Origin: Diogma glabrata | Lineage: Eukaryota; Arthropoda; Insecta; Diptera; Cylindrotomidae | Length of the DNA: 64,000 nucleotides | Assembly: GCA_963693315.1 (NCBI GenBank) | Contig: OY856188.1 | Location: 243,429,426-243,493,425 of the forward strand | Direction: 5' to 3' | Shown here: piece after piece, positions 53,878-64,000 of the stretch | Numbering within the stretch: the stretch's first letter is position 1 | Layout of the letters: each line of letters starts with the position of its first letter | The notes under the pieces: model-generated | The model's database searches: none | What the model saw: the letters and a program-made list of their open reading frames with translations, nothing else | What the model was told of the DNA's origin: nothing | Translations under genes and position numbers: made by a program

Positions 53878-56788
53878 TAAACAATATTTAAAGATTATTA
53901 AAAATATTTATATATTTTTATCAATGTAGACTTCATTAAAAATATATCCTTATTCATTACATCCTTATCCGCCCAAAAACAAAATTTATGTATACATATA
54001 ATTATAAATGGTATTTGATTAGAAACGACAACGTAAAACTTTCCGATTTTCCTTTATAAAACGTGTTGGTCCAAAAATGATAAAACGAACTTAAAAAGAA
54101 AAACAGTAACTTCATATTGTTTTCTAACAATACGAATGTTGGATATTGTTGCTACTGCTTTAAGCGTTTTATTTAATTACAATTTTTTTTCCCGAAAATA
54201 ACGAAAAAAGTTCTGAAACAGATTCGATTCTTATCAAACAAATTAAGTTTCACAAGCATCCTAGACTTGGTGTTTTTTATTTATTACAAGAACAGATAAA
54301 TCTGTTGATTATAATATATTTGTGTAGTGTTTTTATATTTTTATTTTAATAAAAAAAAGATATTTTTAAAAAACTTTTCATGATTTGTTTCTTTTGGTTT
54401 CTTTTATTTATTCTTACATAAAAAAACAGCGAATAATAACATCCGTCGGGCGTTTTGCTTTTTTGTTTAATAATTACGTTTTATTTTAAGTTTATGGATG
54501 TACATTTGGAAAGGCATTATACAACCCAAAATATTAATGCTGTTTTTATACACCCAGATGGGGAATGGTTATAAGATCAATTTTTTATTCGAAAATTATT
54601 TGTTTAAAGTTGAATTATGATAAACTTGAACAATTTGAAAAGTGGTACAGCATTTGAGCAATGAAAACTCCGATAAGACTAGTTATTTATTTTGGTTATC
54701 GAAACGAGAGTTTTAAGCACTTTGAGACCAGCATTTCACGCTTTGCCTAACACCCCTATGGCAAAAATGAGAATAATAGATTTATAAATATTGTTTTAAT
54801 TTTAATTAAATTAATTGAAAATGGAGTTTCTCTATTTCTAAGCCATCCCAAATTAATTTCTGAGCTACTGACTGAATAGCAATATCAATTTTTTTTCCTT
54901 ATAGATTTCCTAATTCGTTTAAATCATTTCTGAGTTCTAAGCTTTTATTATATCATTACAACAAAAATGGTTTTCCATTTGAAAAATTAAAATAAAAATA
55001 AAATTTATCAAATGAACAAGTATATTAGCTGCCATTTCCTTTCCCATTGCTACAAAAACAAAATATTCAATAATAAGAAAATTATGTAGAAACAAAAAAC
55101 TCAAAATGAAAATCTTTTTATATTTTTTTTTCTTTTTGTTTTTGCTTTTTTACGTTTATTAAATTTTCTTTTGGGAAATATAAATTTAAAATTTTTTATT
55201 TTATCATTCTATCTCTATAAATTTATGATGAAGATGTAAAAATAGGAATTATTTTTATTCGAATTATATTTTCTTTGGATGTAAGGAAAATATTATATTT
55301 GGCATAACATGATTTACGTGTTATGGTATTTAATTAGACGCAAACTTCAATAATATTGGATAAAACAACACGAAAATATAAGATATATTGAGTCAATTCA
55401 TTATAAAAATTGGTTGAAATGAGGTTATTTCCAAAAGGACGTTCCCAGGAAATTAAATTTGTTATGATATTTGATATGAACAATATAGTGATGTTTATTT
55501 GGATTGGTTTTATTTTTTGGGTATTGATTGTATGTCATTTTATGTACCATGTCTTGTGACTATCTGAACAGGAAAGTAAGTGTCTATCTTGGTGACTTTG
55601 TTTGGTCATACAATCCTAAATTTAGATTAAACCGCATGGAGGGATCAGTTTTTTTTATTTGTACATATATTTTTACTTTTGATCATACGGGTGTGACAAC
55701 CCCGCGTACTGACATACGAGCTAACGTGAGATATTATATACAACTGGTAATAGCAGTGAGAAATCACTAGCGATGATATCTTGGGCGTTGGTAACGCCAA
55801 CAGTGATACCGTGTATAATTGGTTTAAATTCTTAAATTTAAGATTGATTTAGCACTGGTTTAAGTTGAATTAGTTTGTTACTAAAAGCAAAAATATGTTT
55901 ATGAATTGTACTTCGAATATTTGATAATAATTAAACTTATCTTAAGAACTTCAGAAAATTCCGTTGATATGGTACCAGGCTTAAAGTATTTATACTGGTG
56001 TAATAATAATAACCAAATGTATTAAGCTAACAAACATTGACATTATGTTATTTTTTACTGTCCAAACACAACTCATCTGTTTGACAAAAACGAACACGTA
56101 ACGATCGTTAAAACGTTACTTAGTTTAATATCGTATATGATTGTTTAGTTCTTTGGTGTTTCATTTTTTGGGTTGACAGATGAGCTGTATTATATACAGG
56201 CCCGACAATAAGGGGTGGAAAGGGGGGTTTTACTCTGGGCCTAGCTTTTCAAAAGGGCCCGGACTCCGACCAAAATGATAATATTATATAAGCGAAAAAT
56301 TATTTTTTAAAACTAAAGTATATGTGGATTTAATCTTTCACTAAATTTAAAATATGTGTTTTCTAATTTACTATTAATTTATATTCACTAATTTACCATT
56401 AATAAAATGCGATTTAAATAACATGGCTCAAAGATTTAGTTGAGAAGTTTTTCTTTTCAAAGATGGGCCGTATAAAAAATGCCTTAAAACCGTACATTTG
56501 TAATTACAATCGTAAGAAAACGATAAAAAGCGATCAATTTAGCACCATTCGATTTTAAACACAATAAACAAAGGTAATTGTTTAATGGAAGGCCAGAGGC
56601 CCTATTCTCGAACACATAAAAGTGAATTTGGACAATATTGTGAAGTTCGTATCGCATAACATTAATCACTACGATTTTACGGCAAATGGATTTCAAAATA
56701 TTGTCTAAATTCAATTTCAACCTGCCGGTATCTACAACAGACTGGGGAGTAATGGATTCCCCGGCAACAAAAGATTTATCTGTTTGTA
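53878..56788. other. AT-rich region without recognised gene
   Basis: The open frame 55528-55770 has no known motif. A GC-rich scrap at 56200-56275 (GGCCCGACAATAAGGGGTGG, GGGCCCGG) looks like the end of an unidentified transposon. Confidence 0.4.
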
Positions 56789-57620
56789 CTAGAGCATGTA
56801 AAAACCCGGTTAATTTAAAAAAAACGGGTTTCGGTTTTTAATAAAATTAAAAACCGGGTAACCGGGTATTACCCGGTTTTATGGTTATTTAAAATTTAAC
56901 TATCTTGAGGACCACTTTAAATATATTTTTAAAGTTTTATTAAACAAAAATGCAAGCACTCCTTCTGCTGAGAGTAAGGTTGAAGCGTTTTTACTCAGTT
57001 CTTTAACCGCCAATTCTGTCATCTTTAATATTTCTATTGAATCTAACAAAACTATAAAGTTGTTTTCATTATATAAATTTTACCGTCCGATTTCTTTCAC
57101 TGCGCTTTTTATGCAATCTTTTAGTTGTACTAACCTCTCCATAATAGGCATATGTGAGTTTCATCTTGTTTTGCAGTACCAATATAAGTTTAAGTTTTTT
57201 TTCAGCATTTTTTTCAGCATATTGCTGCAATAGAGTATTTTTTACTGGAGATTGTCCGAAAAATTTCACAGTCTTTCAAAATTTTTGAAGTATTTCGTTA
57301 GTATTTTCATCGTTTAAATTGTACCTAATATTATCAATCCTATTATCAATATTTATGTTATGGTCGCCAGCAAAAGAAATTTTTTTTTAAAAGTTTTCTG
57401 TAATTTTTAAAAACTGTTGTCGATAAACAATGAATTAATATAAGACAATATTTAGAATATTTAGTACTGAAAAACAGGAGAATATTGGTGCGTTTAGAAA
57501 AAAAGATTTTTCTGAATGCGGTGCGATGATTTGAAATGCATTTAGTACGGAAAAATCTGTTTCTAACGAGTTGCATACAAACATTTGTTCACATCCTTCA
57601 TTGGAATTAATTAACACAGT
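56789..57620 (-). pseudogene. Ac-like hAT transposase remnant with one terminus
   Basis: The left edge TAGAGCATGTAAAAACCCGG and the ACCCGG-rich subterminal sequence to 56880 are the usual end of Ac-like hAT elements. Inside, on the minus strand, a frameshifted reading at 57140-57070 gives TR-stop-NSHMPIMERLVQLKDCIK, i.e. the family TRWNS motif with the Trp codon changed to TGA. It is preceded by LLQQYAEKNAEKKLKL and followed by LDSIEILKMTELAVKELSKN and ASTLLSAEGVLAFL (57040-56940). Frames further upstream (57620-57360) are low quality. Dead element. Confidence 0.72.
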
Positions 57621-57799
57621 TTCTTAAAGTGAAATCTGATTAATCTGAAACTAAAAGTTTAGAATCAAGGATTTATTTATGCCTTCGCTGAAAATTAAGA
57701 AAAACGCTTAACTCGTTTAAGTCAAAAAAACGCTTAAGTCACGAAATAAATATTTTAATTATAACGAAAAAAGCCATAAAACCTACAAAAATTTCAAAC

Positions 57800-58905
57800 C
57801 TACAAGCACATGAAGATGACTACATTGTTTTCCCATGATCGTTTGAATAATCCATTTCCCAAGTCATTTTGGAGCTCCAATAAAGATGGATTTTCTTGCC
57901 TGCCGTATCGATTATTAATATTAATATTAAGGATTAATATTAAGGAAAACTGTTCTCATCTCTGTCATCCTAAAGGCTCAATCATGAAAAAGTTATACGA
58001 TAAATTACTGGCACACAAACACAACCGCGTGTAAATTCAATGTTACACAAAGTGACGTGAAATGAAATATCAATCGCCAAATATTTTGCGATCAAATCGT
58101 GAACCAACCAAAAATTTAGAGGCAAATTTCAACAAAAACTTGGATACTATTTTGTTTATAGGTGAAAGGGACTTGAAATTGAGGGGAAATAGCCATATGG
58201 TGGGTGAGCCTATAATAACGGTAACTTCTTGGAATTTTAGAGCTTATTAGTTACTATGACCCATTTCTATAAGTGATCATTTAGAAAAAGCAAGAATTGC
58301 CCAGCAAGCTCAGCATCGTTTACAAGTTCAATAATTTTATCCACAGAAATCCAAAACGAGTTCATTTAGCTATGTGCTAGTCAAGTAGAATCAGTAATTC
58401 AAGTTGAAAAAAAATTCTAAAAACTCTTCTTCACATGGCCAACAAACTAGCTTTATTTTGTTTTACCTTCGTTTAGACCAGAAAAACAAAACTTGTGTAG
58501 TTGAAGAAAAAATTTCAACTTTTGATTGTGCAAAAAATACTCTATACCTTTACATGACTATCAAGGACAAGGTTGTGATAATGCAAGCAACATGAAAAGT
58601 GAATACAAAGGTACGCAAATTGATATTTGTAGAGAAAACTCATATGCAGTGGATTCCCCATGTCGAGATTACAGTCTCAATCTCTGTGGAGTTAACTCTG
58701 ACAAATGTTGTTCTAACGCTGTTTTTGGAATAATTAAAAAATGCTACTACTTATTTAGCAGCAGTCCTAAGCGATGGGCAGTTTTAAAAAAATATTCCGC
58801 AGTCACTACATAAACTATCTAATGCGCGACGATCAGCTAGAGTTGATGCTGTTAAACCTTTTGCAAAACTTCTTCCAGAACTAATAAATGATAAAGAAGA
58901 TTAAT
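57800..58905 (+). pseudogene. hAT-family (ZMYM1-like) transposase remnant
   Basis: Plus strand, multiple frames. CHPKGSIMKKLYDKLLAHKH (57958 on), SPNILRSNREPTKNLEANFN and TILFIGERDLKLRGN (58070-58190; family: ...NR..L...L.TI.FL.RQ.LALRG). Then 58545-58800 DYQGQGCDNASNMKSEYKGT, SPCRDYSLNLCGVNSDKCCS and NAVFGIIKKCYYLFSSSPKRW (family: GQGYDGASNMSG, C.AHSLNL, FF..I..LY.FFS.S..RW), ending LHKLSNARRSARVDAVKPF. Stops and frameshifts show it is dead. No TIRs located. Confidence 0.8.
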
Positions 58906-60730
58906 TTAAGATTAATTAATAGCATAAATTCAACAAAACATCAATGGAATTAAAAAATTCATGAGTAAATTTATCTGTATGTTACTGGCATTAATATGGT
59001 TTAAAATAATGAAAATTTTCCATGAGAGCTTGTTCAAACAACAATAGATGTTAAAGTTCAAAATCAGAGTCTTCTCGCATAACTGCAAAACTGCGAATAT
59101 ATTGTACTTTGCCAGTCAGCGTTTCCTGCACCGAACGTTCCTTTAACGTATTATAATGAATTAAAAATTTCCACAGATCATGTTCTTTTCAATAGCGTGT
59201 TGATGGTCTTTCGATTCTGAGCTTAGAATCAAAAGTACCGAGGCAGCTAAATTTCAGTGACATAGGTGTTTTCGCATCAACCAAAGCACGACATGCTCAT
59301 TTGTCATAAAAGAGTAAGAACAACTCACAAAATTCGTACTTAAAAAATAAATGAATGGCTATGTTTAACATTCTTGTACACATTTTTTTTTAAGGACATA
59401 CAACATTTTAGTTTTTGTGATATTATTTAGGGCCGATTGTATGGACGCGAATAGAAGATATATATTTTCGGATATAACGTCGTTCATATTGTGTAAATCA
59501 CGATAGAACAAAAAATGTATCAGAGGATACAATTCTATTCTCTGTTTTGATAAAAAAATTTTGATTGATAAAACAATTTGTTTTCTTTTTACACACTTTT
59601 ATTTAGCTTGACTTTTGAGAGCTTTGATGGGTGGAATTTTGTGATTCATTTTTCAGTAACTTCCCATTATGTGATTGATCCCAAATTGAAAAGACAAGTT
59701 TGTTGAAGTAGTCAGTACGTATTTCTAAAACTTTTAAAGCAAAAAACTTTATAAAACTGAAGAAAAAAAATTCAAATTTTTCTTCACCCCGAAAGGCCTT
59801 AAAGAATTGCACTGAAATCCTCATAATGTGGTTGACTTATTTTGAGCGAAGGAATTTTGGTAATACTGTGTAAATCATCATAATCATAGACATCATACAT
59901 GTTTGTGTCATTTTATATGGATAAAAGGCCTTACATTATAAAAAAAATAAAAGTATGACATTTCGTTCTAATTTCAAAGCTTATAGACCTTTTTTCTTAA
60001 AGTTCAAATCGTTATTTTGGTGTATTTGACAGATTACATACAGCAACGATAATTAAGAATCAGTTATTATGTATGAAAATATAAAAATCCATAAGATCTG
60101 AATGACCCATTTACCGCCCTGAAATTTTGCTCATACTGAGTATCTCATTATAATAAAGGACATATTACACATTTTTGTCATTTTTGTATGAAAAAATGGC
60201 CTTAAATTGTAAATAATGAGTGATTTGTATTTCGAAAATTTTAAATAATTGTTATTTCTTCTAAATCCAGATTGTTTTGTATTCTCGTTAAGTTTTTTTT
60301 ACTATAGCTGCATAATTATTATTTTTCAATACATTTTAATACATAATCAATGATTTCTAAGTATCATTGCTGTATGTAATCTGTCAATTACATACAGCAA
60401 TATAACGATTTGAATTTTAAGGAAAAAGCTCAATAATTCAGACCTTTTTTCCGAAAATACTTAACATTTGGTGCGAAATCTCATATTTAATAATATATGT
60501 ACAACTTAAAATTAAAACAATGAGCAAAGAAACGTACTAAAATTTTATACTGGATGTTTAAATAACATAATTGCGATTGTTATAGTGCAATTAACCTTAT
60601 TAGAATTACTTTAAATTTCAAAGAATATTAAATTTTCGGTAAGTGATTTAATTGCTAGTTTTACTTATGGTGTATTTTCTGTGAAATAATGTGGTTAACT
60701 TATTTGTAGGTAAAATTATATAACTAAAAC
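58906..60730. other. AT-rich region without recognised gene
   Basis: A pair of inverted words around TTGACAGATTACATACAGCAA occurs at about 60027 and 60372-60400. The minus-strand frame 59824-59603 has no motif. Nothing else was seen. Confidence 0.4.
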
Positions 60731-60734
60731 TCTA

Positions 60735-61362
60735 AAAAAAAAAATTAATAAAAAAAATTTAAAAAACAAACTTTTTGAAAAACGAACTAAAAAGTAGAAA
60801 TTAAATTTTGCATTAACACCAGCGTTATGTCTTTTATAATTATATTTTCTTCGACATTGTAAGAAGAAAAAATATTTAAATGGTATTTAACACATCTTAG
60901 CATAGATGCAAATATTAAATTTTTGACTAATTTATAATGCTAATTTTCGATTGACAAACAGTTTTCCGTTCCCATTTGTTACATAAAATAAAAGTGGGTG
61001 ACGCATTCAGAAAGGAAAGGGAATAAACGTTGGTAGTCTCTCTTGTTAGAGATTAATATAGCATACATTTGTTCCTTTTCTATATTAATGTATGCGTCAC
61101 CCACTTTTATTTTATGTAACAAATGGGAACGGAAAACTGTTTGTCAATCGAAAATTAGCATTTTAAATTAGTCAAAAATTTAATATATGCATCTATGCTA
61201 AGATGTGTTAAATACCATTTAAATATTTTTTCTTCTTACAATTTCAAAGAAAATATAATTATAAAAGACATAACGCTGGTGTTAATGCAAAATTTATTTT
61301 CTACTTTTTAGTTCGTTTTTCAAAAAGTGTGTTTTTTAAATTTTTTTTATTAATTTTTTTTC
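60735..61362. repeat. 630-bp palindromic element
   Basis: Arms 60735-61009 and 61091-61362 share CATAACGCTGGTGTTAATGC (complement on the left), CGATTGACAAACAGTTTTCC, GTTACATAAAATAAAAGTGG and GGTATTTAACACATCTTAGC. The loop of about 80 bp includes TAGTCTCTCTTGTTAGAGA. Arms almost identical; non-coding. Confidence 0.85.
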
Positions 61363-61400
61363 TTAACTATCCTGCTATGGATAGTTTTGAGTTTGTGATT

Positions 61401-63602
61401 ATTACTTCGGTCTGAAAGACCTAAGTATTACATTCATGAGCTAAAAGTGAAATTCTTGCCTCTACTTTTTTGGCATTTCTTGACGTTTTAGGACCTAAAA
61501 GCAAAAAAAAAATGTATGTCTGTCTGCCGGCCGCCGTCACAACCGACGAAATCTAGAAAACGGCTGAAGGAATTTTAAAAATTTTGGTTTCTAGAAATAT
61601 TTACACTCTATGGTAAGAGCCAAAGGATGATGTGTTCGATAACTGTACCGGAAGTGTGTCAAAAAATCGTCAAGTGTATTAAAACAAGGAAATATGCCTA
61701 TTTTTTGCTTAAAATACGTTCATTTTAAGTGATAATGAGTAGAAACAAGGAGTGCGGAGAGATCTTGATGGTCGGGATTACTATGTGAGACCACAAACTA
61801 GATTATTGCATTAGAAGTTTGTCAAAAAAATGTTGTCAGGTGTGTCAAAAGAAAGATTTGTATATATTTTTTTACCCAATTTTTTGGAAAAAATAAAATT
61901 AATTTTTTGTATGACATGAAATTTTATTATTATTATAGAGAATTATGGCATTATGAGTTTGTCAAAAAATAATGTCAAGTGTGTCAAAAGAATGATCATA
62001 GAAAGAAATAAAGTTTTTTGGAAAAACAAAATTTAGTTGTTTGAATGACGTACATGGGAAATTGGACATTAAACATGAAATTGGACATGGAAATTTTTTA
62101 ATTTGTTATAGTTTTTGAAATATTTTTGGAATTTTGAAAAAAGTTTGCATCTTTGATTTTGCAATAATTTTTGTAATATTTTTAGAATATTGGAAAAAGT
62201 TTTAATTTTTGATTTTGTTATAATTTTTGCAATATTTTTAGAATTTTGAAACAAAAATAGAATTTTTGAATTTTTGAATTTTATGTATATTTTAAGAATA
62301 ATGAAAAACATTTTAGTTTTTGATTTTGTAAGAATTTTTGGAATTTTATTAGAACTTTAAATTTTTGATTTTTAAAATTTGGAAAATGTTGCAATTTTTG
62401 ATATTGTTATAATTTAAGCAATATTTTTAGAATTTTGGAAAAAGTTAATATTTGATTTTATTCTAATTTTTGGAATTTTGAAAAGAGTTTCAATTTTTGA
62501 TTTTGTTCTTCTTTGTTATAATTCAACTTTGTCAAAAAATATTGTCTAGTGTTCAAAAGAATGATTTTCATTAATTTTTTGAAAAGAATAAAATTAATTA
62601 TTTGTATGACATCAAATTTTATTATTATTATTGAGAATTATGGCATTATAAGTTTGTCAAAAAAATAATGTCATGTTATGTGTCAAAAGAATGATTTTCA
62701 TTTATTTTTGTAGAAAAAAAACTTTTTTTTGGAAAAACAAAATTTAGTTGTTTGAGTTACGTAAATGTGAAATTGAACATTAAACATGAAACTGGACATT
62801 AACATTTTTGAATATGTCATAGTTTTTGAAATATTTTTGGAATTATGAAAGAAGTTTCAATTTTTGATTTTGTAATAATTTTTGCAATATTTTTAGAATA
62901 TTGGAACAAGTTTTAACTTTTGATTTTGTTATAATTTTTGCAATGTTTTTAGAATTTTGAAAAAAACAGAATTTTCAAATTTTATATAGTTTTAGAATTT
63001 TGAAAAAAGTTTCAATTTTTGATTTTGTAAGAATTTTTGGAATATTTTTAGAATTTTGAAAAATTTTAAATTTTTGATTTTATTATAATTTTTGGAAATT
63101 TCCAAAACGTTTGAATTTTTGAGTTTGTTATAATTTTTGCAATATTTTTAGAGTTTTTGAAAAAAATTTTAATCTTTGATTTTATAATAATTTTTGAAAT
63201 ATTTTTAAAATTTTTAAAAAAGATTGATTTTATTTAATTTTTACAATATTTTTGGAATTTTGAAAGAAATATGAATTTGTGATTTTGTAATATTTTCTCG
63301 AAACGCTGAATGGCGAGGTTTTTGAGTATTTTGCTGAGTTTATCATCTTTTCACTAAATTATGTTAATTTATGATCTAATATAATTTTACGGCAACATAT
63401 TGATGTTTCGTGTTAGTTTTGTATTAAATTTCCAAGCAGAGATAAAAAATACTTGTACTTTAACAAAGAGTTATGTTTGATATACATCGCTGCCCAAAAC
63501 TAAAAACCTTGTCCTCATAAAAGTTTTTTGCCAAAAACTATATTAAAATCCTTAACCCAGACCGAAGTTTTGATATCTCAGAGCTTGAGATTTCAGCCCT
63601 TC
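61401..63602 (+). repeat. Repeat C (longest copy of the A/B/C family)
   Basis: Starts ATTACTTCGGTCTGAAAGAC like repeat A and ends GAGATTTCAGCCCT. It is 2.2 kb because the tandem TTTTTGCAATATTTTTAGAA array is expanded and the module from AATTATGGCATTA(T/A)(G/A)AG to the array is present twice (61940 and 62636). Near the right end CAGACCGAAGTTTTGATATC is inverse to the start ACTTCGGTCTG. Contains no transposase. Outside the receptor gene. Confidence 0.75.
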
Positions 63603-63683
63603 CAATATTTATTTTTTGAATTTAGTAGGAACTATAACATATGTATTGTATATGAATTGGGTTAGTCGTACATATGTTACAAG

Positions 63684-63745
63684 ATGATCATCAGATCATC
63701 AGATCAAACGATCATCAGATCACGGGATCATTAGATCATCAGGAA
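63684..63745. repeat. GATCATCA microsatellite
   Basis: Six to seven imperfect units of GATCATCA. Confidence 0.85.
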
Positions 63746-64000
63746 TATATATTTGTCTCTCCTTCCAAAAAGCATCATTTATATTCATAGTTTTCTGAGG
63801 CACATGCTCCCCATTATTTTCCATACAAACAATTTTGAGTTGAGAAAATAGTTCCGATTGAAAGAAACTACATATTTTCTTCACATTTTTACAATTAAAA
63901 TCCTAATCCTATTTTATAACCTAAATCAAAATTACACACACTATTAGCTTAAATATATAGTATCGCCCCTTTTTCAAAAATAAAAGAAATTGTTTGAACC
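63746..64000. other. Right edge, nothing recognised
   Basis: AT-rich sequence without motif. Confidence 0.4.

Noticed and set aside
55528..55770. Open frame of 80 codons
   Set aside because: No recognisable domain, no promoter or splice context; consistent with chance.
61401..63602. Helitron
   Set aside because: A terminal hairpin is present, but no TC start and no CTRR end at the proper distance.

Overview
This is a strongly AT-rich eukaryotic window with intron-split coding sequence, tRNA-derived SINEs, decayed LINE, LTR and DNA transposons, and many long foldback repeats. The recognisable protein homologies (an insect-style kainate glutamate receptor; R1-, RTE-, BEL/Pao-, Gypsy- and hAT-type elements) fit an arthropod, most likely an insect. 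The species cannot be told from the sequence alone.

Only one host gene is well supported: the 5' half of an ionotropic glutamate receptor of the kainate type on the minus strand. Seven exons with clean GT/AG borders and consistent phases (18569 down to 3075) encode about 498 residues: signal peptide, the complete amino-terminal domain and the first part of the ligand-binding S1 lobe. The remaining exons (rest of S1, pore, S2) are not visible and should lie to the left of the window. Intron 2 is about 7.5 kb and intron 3 about 6.1 kb; both are filled with repeats. Intron 3 holds a BEL/Pao remnant and part of a large inverted duplication. Intron 2 holds the rest of that duplication, a foldback element with a SINE nested in it, a LINE endonuclease fragment and a palindrome.

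Upstream of the receptor, 18.6-38.6 kb is repeat-rich. It contains a 2.5-kb heptamer satellite flanked by a 190-bp direct duplication, an RTE LINE fragment, a 555-bp near-perfect palindrome, a Ty3/Gypsy pol remnant, an AAGCTTGATGC satellite, an R1-like LINE with separated ORF1 and RT remnants, and a 690-bp direct duplication around a hairpin. One possible first exon with a mitochondrial-type presequence lies at 24958-25005.

From 38797 to 50448 the sequence is bounded by perfect 13-bp inverted repeats with GTGAC-rich subterminal repeats, as expected of a large hAT element inserted into AAGCTT satellite. It contains a hAT transposase 3' remnant broken by a SINE with a 15-bp target-site duplication, plus a second hAT remnant, a TA-targeted palindromic MITE and a 385-bp TA microsatellite. 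The right end (51-64 kb) holds further inverted repeats, two more hAT-family transposase remnants and a third copy of the 1.3-2.2-kb repeat seen in the receptor introns.

The least expected features are: (i) a SINE family defined by two copies with intact target-site duplications, one of which carries an inverted duplication of its tRNA-like head; (ii) the heptamer satellite with a 665-bp higher-order period; (iii) a foldback insertion whose empty sites are preserved in two paralogous repeats; and (iv) a recurring class of CpG-rich imperfect hairpin modules. All similarity statements come from reading the sequence; no database search was run.
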